64,000 bases of DNA from Stictocephala bisonia (Eukaryota; Arthropoda; Insecta; Hemiptera; Membracidae). Where the stretch lies: contig JAQJVL010000148.1 of assembly GCA_035578905.1 (NCBI GenBank), positions 248,001 to 312,000 of the forward strand. The letters run 5' to 3'. The position numbers and the translations under genes were made by a program. The notes beneath the pieces are model-generated. The model ran no database searches, was not told the origin of the DNA, and worked only from the letters and a program-made list of their open reading frames with translations. Below, piece after piece: positions 23,800 to 33,559 of this stretch. Within the stretch, counting starts at the first letter, position 1, and each line of letters starts with the position of its first letter.

Positions 23800-23904
23800 C
23801 AAGTAGTGAAATTAAAATGGAGTTAACTGTATTCGATATTATTATTACTATATATGAGAAGCTGACTCAATATTTTGCATATTTTAAAGTGAATATGAAT
23901 CATA

Positions 23905-24268
23905 AATGTTGGATGAGTGAGAATGACCTGTGTAGTCTGGTTACTAACTGAGTTCGATATAAAAGGCTATTTATTAACAGCCCAATAACCAAGGCAACTA
24001 AAGGACCTATTTAAGTAGAATCTGAACCATGTAGAATTGGTTTCATTTTAGCTCATTGACAAGCCTAATATCCAATTTTCTCCTTCTACGCAACATCTGG
24101 ATATTGACTGTCACCCAACACGGACTTCTCTAGTAATGTCCACGTTGATGGCAACCATTGAGCAGACGCCGGGTTATTAGAGGGCAGAGCAAAGAACCTA
24201 TCATCTACAATCTCCACAACAATTGTCCCCAAGTTACAAGGTTACAGGACGGCGTCACTTGTGCCCAC
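23905..24268 (-). repeat. FA repeat, copy lacking the far 3' tail
   Basis: GTAGTCTGGTTACTAACTGA, AGCCCAATAACCAAGGCAAC, GTTGATGGCAACCATTGAGC and the head TCTACAATCTCCACAACA are all present in minus orientation. Confidence 0.82.
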
Positions 24269-24814
24269 TGAATTATAACAATAACAATACGACAAAAATA
24301 AATTGAATATCCTGTCATTAAAATTATCATAAAAAAGGTGTAGAGGTTAAAAGAAGCTAGATGTAAGTTAAGCAGAAATACTTTTTTTAGAAAAAAATTA
24401 AAAAAATGTCGGACTAAACGAAATAATATCTTGCTAATTATGTAAGGTACGAATAAGATGATAATTGAAGAAATCAATACGAAAATTTATCTAAGTTTGT
24501 ACTTCTCATTGGGAATTGGCTTTAAATTTCGTATTTTGTGTATTATAACATAAGACTCGAATCCTTCTCCGGAATTCGATTTAAAACAAAATCAGTATTT
24601 CATTAATAAATTAACTATCAACTGATTTTTCGTCTCAAACTTTACTCTGGTATTTACGCTTCAATTTAATATATATTGTGAATATAAAACACAAAGGTAC
24701 GTAGAATGAATGCACTGTAAAAACATGTAATATCAAGTAATTACAAGTTTAACAAATTTATATTCATTCGAATATTTTAGTTGTTAGAATTAATATATTG
24801 ACCAAGTAAGCTGT
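24269..24814. other. AT-rich stretch, nothing recognised
   Basis: No signal seen. Confidence 0.35.
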
Positions 24815-25000
24815 CAACACCAGACCAATAACTACGTGATTCGGATTTCACGTAAAGCTGAAGGTACCTTAGATGCCCTTGCTATTGGGCTATCAATAAA
24901 TGGCTGTTTCTACGTAAAAGTCAACCTTAGTTAGTAACAATGACTACGCTCATCCCACTCATTCGCTCCTAATATTCACCCATATATTCAAGATCGGTGT
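24815..25000 (+). repeat. FA repeat, 3' portion only
   Basis: It begins at the hairpin region (ACGTGATTCGGATTTCACGT, which keeps pairing through an A:T replacement of a G:C pair) and ends with CTCATTCGCTCCTAATATTC. Confidence 0.8.
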
Positions 25001-25552
25001 CTAAACGAATAATATTTTATAATACTGAATAAGTATTTAAGGTTATGCTAGATTAACCTTAAATATAGAATTTGAGGTTTTATACCAGATCATATTAATT
25101 AAATATTTGTATTACAGTTACAGAAATAATAATAAAGATAGACTTAATCTCTAGGCTTTCTCCTTAGGGTAGTTTTAATTTCAACACTTGAAAGTTGAGG
25201 TAAAGAACAGTTATGCACCATATGGTGCCGTTGGATCAGGCGTTACCGTAGAGCAGATGAGACTTTGATGAGAGCCTGACTCATCAATGCCACATCAGCC
25301 CAGATAGGTTAGTGGGGAGGGGGACTTTGAATTTTTAAGATAACATAATTTTATACTATCTGATTTCAACTCCGTCTAATATGGTCCAATTGTTACTAAC
25401 AAATCTAAATTGAGAGCAAATTTTAATTGTAATTTAACGAGTGTTGGTTTGATATTGATATTTTAATTGATATTATTGGTTAGAATATCACAAGTATTGT
25501 TTGAGATCATACCTTGATTTATGGTATTAATTAGCAGTGATATGTTCTTTGT
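25001..25552. other. AT-rich stretch, nothing certain
   Basis: Around 25225-25310 a more GC-balanced patch (GGATCAGGCGTTACCGTAGA) could be the remains of a retroposon. No motif is secure. Confidence 0.3.
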
Positions 25553-25872
25553 ACAGCCCTTTAAATACCGACATGGTGACCGCTCACTGGTCACCATCAA
25601 CTTAGAATCCACTAGAGAAGTCTAGGGTATCCATGTTGGGTGTTAGTCAGAATCCATGTGGTGTGTCGGAAAGAATTAAGTATCAGGCTTGCCAGTCAGC
25701 TAAAAATCAGACCAGCACTACATGGTTCAGATTCCACGTAAAGCCGTAGGTCCCTTAGTTTTTCTGGACATTGTGCGACAAATGGACCTTTCTGAAGGAC
25801 AGTCGAACTCCGTTAGTAACCAGAATACACAGTCACAAAGTTGTGTCAGCGTCTCAAAGCTAGAATCTCCTC
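25553..25872 (+). repeat. FA repeat, body copy
   Basis: TTTAAATACCGACATGGTGA to CACAAAGTTGTGTCAGCGTC. It carries the second 3' subfamily end seen at 17.6 and 42.3 kb. Confidence 0.82.
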
Positions 25873-26467
25873 TATAAATATAAAGTCATACTTTCCCTTT
25901 TTTTAAGAAATCGAATTTGTATTAATAGGACAACTTCTAGTTAAGGGAGTTCAGAACTATTTACTACATAAACTTATAAACTGACACTCGGGCATTGCTG
26001 GAAAGGAGAATTGTGCGAGAGGGGGGGGGGGTTCTGTTCAGTATACATAATATAGTGATTACATCATGAGAAATATGTTTTTAATTCTGAAGATTAATAT
26101 GTATAGATTATGAAAAAGATGCAGATGGTAAAATAAGAAGAACTAAAAGAAATATACCAGAAAATTGTCCTTCAACATGATGATATATGAAATATAGAAG
26201 TCAGTTATTTCCAAGAATTTCCACAACCAAAACAGAGCAGTTTCAAAAACTTTGATGTTTGTCTTACGTCTTGTTTGGCGCGAGTTAGTTGGTTTTGTAT
26301 TATGAAGTCTGCGTTTACTTTTATTAGTTAACTTTCACAACAAAAATATTATAATCATATTAATATTATTAAGCTGTTTTTCAAACTAAAATAAGAGGAT
26401 AGTTAAATATACTTAACTTAACTCGTAGACTTTAGTGGGCAATGACATTAATAAAAACTAAAGCTTC
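25873..26467. other. AT-rich stretch, nothing recognised
   Basis: A run of ten G near 26021-26030 is the only oddity. Confidence 0.4.
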
Positions 26468-26661
26468 CATTAACGACCGGGTCAACGTGTTTTTAATTTT
26501 TTTTCATCATCAAACGTTTTGCCCAAGCTGTGATGTGGCATCCTCAGTAGTATTTGATATCTGGTGTATTAGAAATAGCACTGAGGATGCCACGTCACAG
26601 CATGGGCGAAACGTTTGGTGATGTCAATATTGTATATAACACTATAACGCGGTCGTTACCG
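26468..26661. mobile_element. Short inverted element with two hammerhead-like cores
   Basis: Arms 26505-26548 and 26580-26623 are near-perfect inverted repeats around a 31-base loop. Outer traces (TAACGACCGGGTC near 26470 and CGCGGTCGTTA near 26648) extend the pairing. Each arm carries a CTGAGGA...GAAA-type core. I read it as the terminal part of a Penelope-like element without coding sequence, by analogy with the ribozyme-bearing inverted ends at 49.9-51.9 kb. Confidence 0.55.
26581..26623 (+). ncRNA. Hammerhead-ribozyme-like motif
   Basis: CTGAGGA (26581-26587) fits the CUGANGA core. One extra U follows, then stem II GCC (26589-26591) with GGC (26605-26607), then GAAA (26608-26611). The next bases make ACGU, a self-complementary stem III of the very short type that works as a dimer in Penelope elements and retrozymes. 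Stem I pairing is weak here, so activity is doubtful. The opposite copy on the minus strand has AAAA in place of GAAA and should be dead. Confidence 0.5.
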
Positions 26662-27016
26662 GAAGAATAAGTTTTTAGTAATTATTCTTAGTTTATTTTA
26701 ACACTTTATTGTTCTAAAAATATCATTTAAAGCAAAATGAATGTCTATTAACAATTTTAGCTCGTTTAGTTTCTTAACAAAAAAGGGGTTTTGTGTTATT
26801 TTATTAGTTTTGCTTTTTAGAAGGGTAATACAGAACTAATACTAAACACGACATTTATCTTAAGATATAAATATTTAAAATAAATAATGGAAAAGAGAGT
26901 TGGAGAGAATGGTTGGTTAAAAAACTTTAACTGTGTCTCAAATCAAAGCCTGGTCTAAGTAATAATTTAATTTAAGCAATATTGAACTTTTTTTATTTAA
27001 TACGATAAAAAACGTG

Positions 27017-27260
27017 CTGATGTGGTGGCTCAGTGGATAAGGTGTCAAAATCGGTACAGCAGGTTCCAAGATTCGAATATTTAAATGATCTAACGGTCGG
27101 TACTTCACTCGTTGGATAAAGATCACGCACAGGCCTGCTTGACCATGTGAACTAGTGAGGGAAGTTAAACAATTTACAAATATATTTAAACTCTTGGCCA
27201 CCAAAATGGAACGGAGACTAAATGCCGTGGTGAAATATAAATTGAAACTAAACGCTCCTG
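27017..27260 (+). mobile_element. tRNA-derived SINE (SINE-2)
   Basis: The head contains TGGTGGCTCAGTGGATAAGG, a good A box, and a damaged B box (GGTTCCAAGATTCGAAT) near 27063. The body has CTTCACTC (27103-27110) facing GAGGGAAG (27157-27164), with CGCACAGGCCTGC between. This is the same body as SINE-1 and SINE-3. Confidence 0.72.
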
Positions 27261-28670
27261 ATGACAAACCAATTGCTTGAGAGTCAGTTCGGTAAATGCC
27301 ACTCGTTTATACTGCGTACAAGCGGTAGGACTGTTCTATGTACTTTATAACATGGTACTAGGTTAGGAAACATAAAATGTCTATCTGTACTGCTTTACAG
27401 CTAACATTCTCTTTATAATCCCAAACATAATAATGTTTGCATATAGTTAACTTACGTAGTATTGTAACGTGTGTAAAAGAGTAAAAATATTTACATCTTA
27501 GTTAAGTGTACATCTATACACTGGAGGATAGAATTATTTGTTTATTAACGGGAATGTGTTTCGATTTTAATTAATATAGTGATAAACAGTCAAAAACATT
27601 AAAAAATAACTTAACAACTAGTCATTGATTAGTTATTACATCATTATTATTATATAATTTATCAATCAATTAAACATTTTTTCAAATAACAACTTTTTAC
27701 ATGATTGACTATAAAAGTCAACAATGAAAAATGAATATCACATTTTCACATTGAAACAACTAGGATAAACAATTATTTTATCTCTTAAAACATGAGTACT
27801 TATAAAAATTCTAATTTAATGGGAACTGAATCTAGAAATGTAGACGTCACCAGTTTGTTATAAACTGAAGTGTGAATAGAAATTAAATTATTGTTCTGAT
27901 AAATAAGTTATATACATTTTTAGTAAACTGATCATTACTGAGGATCTAAAAGAATAGATATCTAAAAGAATAGAGGATCTAAAAGGATGCGTGATGATTT
28001 TTTTTACCTGATCAATAAATAGACTTATGACAAACCTCATATAATATTTTTTTCATTTAAACCAATAGCATGTTATATAGATGGAGTACGAATTTACGTA
28101 AGTAATTAAGAAAATGGCTTATATTTTTATTTAAATATACAATTGTTTCTATTCGAACAATATTTAAATGATTATTATGAAAACGGAATGTTCTATTATT
28201 CACACCATATCTACGATATTGAGAAGAACCGGAATATAGTAATCTAGTAGAATCTAGATCTAGAACCGGAATGTAGTAGAAAATCTCAATAGGATTTTCG
28301 ACGTATTCACAAATATATATTTTCCTTCTCCTCTATTTTATATACTTTCTTATTTATATCACTTAAAAAATTAAAATATTTTATTTTGAATAGTGGCTAT
28401 TAAAAAAAACTCTACACAATATTCATACCATGTCATATGGTATGAATATTGAAAAAAGGAATAAGTGAATAAATAATATCATTTTACCCTCCCTGAATGA
28501 AGGCAATATATATTCACGTTGATTACGAAACTTGGGACTAGAGACCAGGTCAAACTATCCATCGTGTACCCTGTCCAACGATATTAAGATCAAACTCCAC
28601 TCCAAATGGTGATCATTAATGACGAATAAATGTTAAAATAGTTCCTTCTCAGATGACGACACTTTACAAA
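27261..28670. other. AT-rich stretch, no gene recognised
   Basis: A hairpin at 28419-28451 (AATATTCATACCA with TGGTATGAATATT) and a local duplication of ATCTAAAAGAATAGA near 27945-27975. Nothing else. Confidence 0.4.
28419..28451. repeat. 13-bp-stem hairpin
   Basis: AATATTCATACCA and TGGTATGAATATT form a perfect stem with a 7-base loop. Confidence 0.85.
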
Positions 28671-28689
28671 TAAAAATTGTACGAATAAA

Positions 28690-28751
28690 ATTATTTATAT
28701 AAAATTAAATAGGTAAAAACAAATTAATATAATACGTAATAGTTAAAACGA

Positions 28752-28805
<54 letters not shown>

Positions 28806-29292
28806 GTTGTGTGCCAAGATATATTACAACGTGGAGAGCGCCTTTCATTGCTAAACGCAATATTGGTACAGTATTCATTTTGCCTACCTTCAAGACCTCA
28901 CGGCGCTCGCAGTCCAGGTGCCCGTGAGAGATATTGCCTTATGTATAAAATGGGAGTATTGAAACGGATATTTTTTTTCGAGGAGATACCAATCTCCTTT
29001 TTAATCTAAGGATTAAGGGTGGTGAAATGATATCTCCTTGACAAAAATATCCTTTTAAATCCTCCCACTATACATAAGGCAATATCTCTCACGGGCACCT
29101 GGACTGCGAGCGCCGTAAGGTCTTGAAGGTAGGCAAAATGAATACTGTACCAATATTGCGTTTAGCAATGAAAGGCGCTTTCCACGTTGTAACATATCTT
29201 GACACCCAACGTTTATATTTATTTCATTGTTTTAACTATTTCGTATTATAATAATTTGTTTTTACCTACTTACTTTTATATAAATAATTTTA
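28690..29292. mobile_element. Long palindrome (foldback MITE-like), about 250-300 bp arms
   Basis: The left arm 28690-28990 is the near-exact reverse complement of the right arm 29030-29292. The best part pairs 28801-28950 with 29075-29216 at about 95 percent. The loop is only about 40 bases (28991-29029). A (TA)n run at 28754-28802 has expanded in the left arm alone. No coding sequence; the open frames here are shadows. Either a foldback element or an inverted duplication would produce this. Confidence 0.9.
28754..28802. repeat. (TA)n microsatellite in the palindrome
   Basis: About 24 TA units present only in the left arm. Confidence 0.97.
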
Positions 29293-29881
29293 TATGTAAA
29301 ATTTTTAATAGAGCCAATAACAAAATAATTTTAAATAATTTTTTTAAACAATGTAGTTGTGCACATAAAAAAATAGTATGCATAAATATGTTGATTTATA
29401 TACACAATGCAGTCCAGACATTTAAGCATTATTCCACATATATCAACAAATAAAATTCCTCCAAAAAACTTTAAACATATTTCAAAATGTTTTTTCGTAT
29501 TGTCCCCTCATTTTGTGTTGGTTAAGTTAATGAAACAATAAAGTTGATGACAATCGTGATGATAGGTTAAATTATTTTTTAGTACTTTAGAACAGTATAG
29601 TATAGAAATTGTATAGTATATAACTTTTTACATTATATAGCATACATAATAATATATTTTATATTTACATATTCTGTGATATGCAGATTGCTCTTAAATT
29701 ACATTGAAAGTTTTGGATATTATGGTTTTCAATATTAAGAGGTTTATTTTATTAATTTAATTATATACATTGAGAAATAACAGTAGTTTCCCCAACTACT
29801 AACTAAGAATCAACTGTTAATGTACTCATCTATATGAACATTCCCAATTTACAATATGACTTTTGTGATAGCTGTATAAAA

Positions 29882-29928
<47 letters not shown>

Positions 29929-30270
29929 AGTAAATCCTGTTTTATTTATTAATTTTTTTATTTTATTTCTATGGTATAAGGATTTATACCATCCCAAGAT
30001 ATATGCAGAAATTGATTCTTCAATAAAACTATGGAATATAGGGTTAGTTTTTCGCGATTTATTTTTTGTCTGATAAATATTGATTCCACAAACGCGAATC
30101 CACAAAAATTGTCGTAAGAAATACCTGTATTTGAAAAAAGTAAAAAAAGACAATCGTTTAGACAACAAATAATGTATATAGCATTGATATTATCTATTTT
30201 TCCTCCTAAAAACCAATTTGACATTCATTTCTTTCTACGACAAATAATAAGTGACCTATTCAAGAAAAAC
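29293..30270. other. AT-rich stretch, no gene recognised
   Basis: A (TA)n microsatellite at 29885-29925. Overlapping minus-strand frames at 29830-30224 show no motif. Confidence 0.4.
29885..29925. repeat. (TA)n microsatellite
   Basis: About 20 AT units. Confidence 0.97.
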
Positions 30271-30274
30271 AGGT

Positions 30275-30980
30275 TGGTTAGTTTAGTTTAGGTTAGGTTG
30301 AAACAGGTTAGGTTAGGTTGAGATAGGTTAGGTTAGTTTAGTTTAGGTTGAGATAGGTTAGTTAGTTTAGTCTAGTTTAGGTTAAGTTGAGATATGTTAG
30401 GTTAGTTTAGTTTAGTTTAGGTTAGGTTGAGATAGGTTGGGTTAGTTTAGTTTAGGTTAGATTGAGATAGGTTAGGTTAGTTTAGTTTAGGTTAGGTTGA
30501 GATAGGTTATGTTAGTTTAGTTTAGTTTAGGTTAGGTTGAGATAGGTTAGGTTAGGTTAGGTTAGTTTAGTTTAGGTTAGGTTAGGTTGAGATAGGTTAG
30601 GTTAATTTAGTTTAGGTTAGGATGAGATAGGTTAGTTTAGTTTAGGTTAGGTTAGGTTGAAACAGGTTAGGTTAGGATGAGATAGGTTAGTTTAGTTTAG
30701 GTTAGGTTAGGTTGAAACAGGTTAGGTTAGGTTGAGATAGGTTAGGTTAGTTTAGTTTAGGTTAGGTTAGGATGAGATAGGTTAGTTTAGTTTAGGTTAG
30801 GTTAGGTTGAAACAGGTTAGGTTAGGTTGAGATAGGTTAGGTTAATTTAGTTTAGGTTAGGTTGAGATAGGTTAGGTTAGTTTAGTTTAGGTTAGGTTAG
30901 GATGAGATAGGTTAGTTTAGTTTAGGTTAGGTTAGGTTGAAATAGGTTAAGTTATGTTGAGGTAGGTTAGGTTAGGTAAT
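30275..30980 (+). repeat. TTAGG-type (GGTTA)n array with higher-order pattern
   Basis: About 700 bp made of GGTTA and close variants (GTTTA, GAGATA, GAAACA). These are arranged in a larger recurring order, for example GGTTAGTTTAGTTTAGGTTA then GGTTGAGATA, with a period of about 35-45 bases. TTAGG is the ancestral insect telomere repeat, and this is an internal, decayed relative. No sign of a chromosome end, since unrelated sequence follows on both sides. Confidence 0.92.
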
Positions 30981-31384
30981 CATAAGTTAACTCGTATAAT
31001 TCGATAAAATGTACCCACCAAAAAATATGTATCCAACCTAACCTAACTGTTTTGTTGTATATATCACTTATTACTTATCATGATGTAAGTATTCATGTTT
31101 AAGCGGAAAATCTACATAATATTCCTTTAAACAATACATGTTTTGAATTTATGTTGTACTAATGTTTTTTTTTTTTTTTCAAGAGGAAAATATTACTGTA
31201 TTATTTTTTATTATTGCACTCTTGTTGCCAAAAACGATCGATAACAAAAGAGGTTAATTAAGTGATGGGTCACAGCAACTTAACTGAATAATTTAGCTAG
31301 TCTCAATTTGTGGCAGTGCTGAAGATACATTTTCTCAGTACAATGGCTGCACGTAAAAGGAACTAGTTTGGGGTTTTCTATCTA
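30981..31384. other. AT-rich stretch, nothing recognised
   Basis: No signal seen. Confidence 0.35.
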
Positions 31385-31541
31385 CGCCAGTGGCTTTTTT
31401 TGCTTAGTATGAAAACTTTGTTATGGGACAATGGTCCAAACCTATAGAGCGAATTTTAATTGAACCTTTCAGGATTTGAACCCGTGACAATTTGAATATG
31501 AAGCAGAGGTGCTAACCATTAGACCATCATAAGGTATGTTT
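31385..31541 (-). mobile_element. tRNA-derived SINE (SINE-4) with intact-looking tRNA-like head
   Basis: Minus strand 31535-31463 folds like a tRNA: acceptor ACCTTAT against GAAAGGT (about six of seven pairs), A box TGGTCTAATGGTTAGCA, B box GGGTTCAAATCC. The anticodon stem is mismatched, so it is not a working tRNA. The body, GGTTTGGACCATTGTCCCA and GCCACTGGCG, recurs in plus orientation at 33187-33265. Confidence 0.68.
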
Positions 31542-32040
31542 GCAACAAGGGCTGTACGTGTTTGTGCGTGTTTGTGCGTGTTTGTGCGTGTGTGTGAATA
31601 AGAGTAAGACATTATAAAAGGGAGTTTTATTTATATTTTTATCAATCTTATTTATCTGATTTCTTTTTATTCCTCCATAAATTATTTTGCATAAATTAAG
31701 TATTTAATTATGTTTATGTAATGAAGCGAATCCTTTAAGATCCCCAGTGTATTTATTTGTACAAACTTGTCCTAATTTTTAATTTCTAAAATTATTAAAT
31801 AAGATTTTAAAAAAGTGTTTGAAAATATTTACCCCCACAAATTATAAAAAGGTATCTAAAAAATTAATCTGTTTTATGTCTTTACAGGCTTAGAAAGCCT
31901 ACTGAGGCTTTTACGCTTCAGCAGTTATCAATGACCGGTTTCAATCAACCGAAACCGCGGGAAATGCTATGAATGTTATTTTATGTATATATTTGGGTTC
32001 TATTTAGACCGAGAAACTCAATGAATATCTTGCTTAGTGT
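31542..32040. other. AT-rich stretch, nothing recognised
   Basis: A short repeat of GTTTGTGCGT occurs at 31558-31590; nothing else. Confidence 0.4.
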
Positions 32041-32485
32041 AGTATTCATTATTCGTTATTTAGACGTTGGTTGTAGAAATATGAGCGAATATGAGGGGCT
32101 AATGAGTGTGATGAGTGTAGATAAACGAGTGTAATCATTGTTACTAACTAAGGTAAACTATTTCTTAAAAAAGTCAATTATTAATGGCCCAATAGCTAGA
32201 GTAACTAAGGGACCTACAGCCTTAGGTGGAAACCGAATCACGTAGTATTGGTATAATTGTAAGCTAACTGACAAGCCTTATACTCGGTTCTCTACCCTAT
32301 ACAACATCGGGACTCAGACTATTCCCCCAACATGGGCACTTTAGACTACTCTAGTAGTTTCCATGTCGATGGTAACCATTGAGCGTACACTGTGTCGGTA
32401 TTAAGAGAACCGAAAATAGAACCTCCCACCTACAATCTCCACAACACTTTGTCTCTAAGTATTTGGATTACAGCAGTGCTTGTAT
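32041..32485 (-). repeat. FA repeat, near full-length copy
   Basis: Tail ATTCATTATTCGTTATTTAG, body GCCCAATAGCTAGAGTAACT, CATGTCGATGGTAACCATTG, head CTACAATCTCCACAACACTT; the last half of the head is lost. Confidence 0.85.
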
Positions 32486-33180
32486 TTATAAAAATTAATT
32501 GAATATTACATTATTGATTTAAAATTAATTAATAGGGTTGGTTTTGTTTTTAAAAAAATCGAATAATAGTTTTTTTGTTATCATGAGGTAAGGTATGATC
32601 TAAAACAAATTTTAGACACTAATTAAGTTTACAAGTAAACCTTTGTTCACCTTTGTTTGAAGTTAAAATTAAACAAATTTAACAAATTATCTAGGTCATT
32701 ACATGTTTTTTAATTTAAAATCAGTATGGGCTGTGTTTATCTATTCACCAACCCACACACGTACTTTGTTGGCGACCCAAGTGACCAATATTAGAATAAA
32801 CGTCGTCGTTTCCTGTTAATATCAACTAAAACAGGAACATTTATTTTATTTAATACGTTAGATCTGTTTTAATATTAAAAGGAAACCTGTCAAAAATTGC
32901 ATATTTGATTATTTTGCTGTACAAAATAATTTGTTTGGAATTAGCACGAAGAAAAATGTTTTGAATCATAAATATATATTTTTATTTAAACAAACATAAA
33001 AACAAGGTTATGTTCAAGATTTAACTTTTACAGTTAGTTAATAAATTAATTTATGAAAGTTACAAAGACATGGGTGTTGTTGTAAATAAAAGAGTAAAAA
33101 CGATACGTCCATTGTTAAATATAAGTAATTAAATTCACCAGCTGACGGGATCATTCCAGTTCACGGCCGTGTAAATTTCA
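32486..33180. other. AT-rich stretch, nothing recognised
   Basis: No signal seen. Confidence 0.35.
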
Positions 33181-33266
33181 TATGGCCGTGAAATTTGCCA
33201 CAGGGGTTTGGACCGTTGTCCCACAACAATGCTTGAATACAATGTTAAAAATGCCACTGGCATGTT
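33181..33266 (+). mobile_element. SINE-4 body fragment
   Basis: GGTTTGGACCGTTGTCCCAC to ATGCCACTGGC matches the minus-strand body at 31385-31445. The tRNA-like head is not recognisable. Confidence 0.65.
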
Positions 33267-33559
33267 TGAGAATATTGTTTGTTCTCGACAAACAAAAACA
33301 CACGGGCAACAATTATTGTAACAAATATAGTTAAATATGTCCTCATTATCCTAGTCTAATTAAATATGTAAATAAATTTGTATTGTGTTGAGCAGATAGT
33401 TGTACAATTTTCAACAATAGAACAATTTAGTTGAATGTAGTGAGAAATATATATATATCAAATATAATATATTTACCTATATATGGTAGCTTGAAATAAA
33501 AGTATTAACCTTTATGGCATAATTATTACATTAATCATAGGTTATGTGGGTGTTTTACG

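Noticed and set aside
30275..30980. A chromosome end (telomere)
   Set aside because: Units are degenerate and ordinary AT-rich and repeat sequence continues on both sides.
31463..31535. Functional tRNA gene
   Set aside because: The anticodon stem is mismatched and a repeated SINE body follows; better read as a SINE head.
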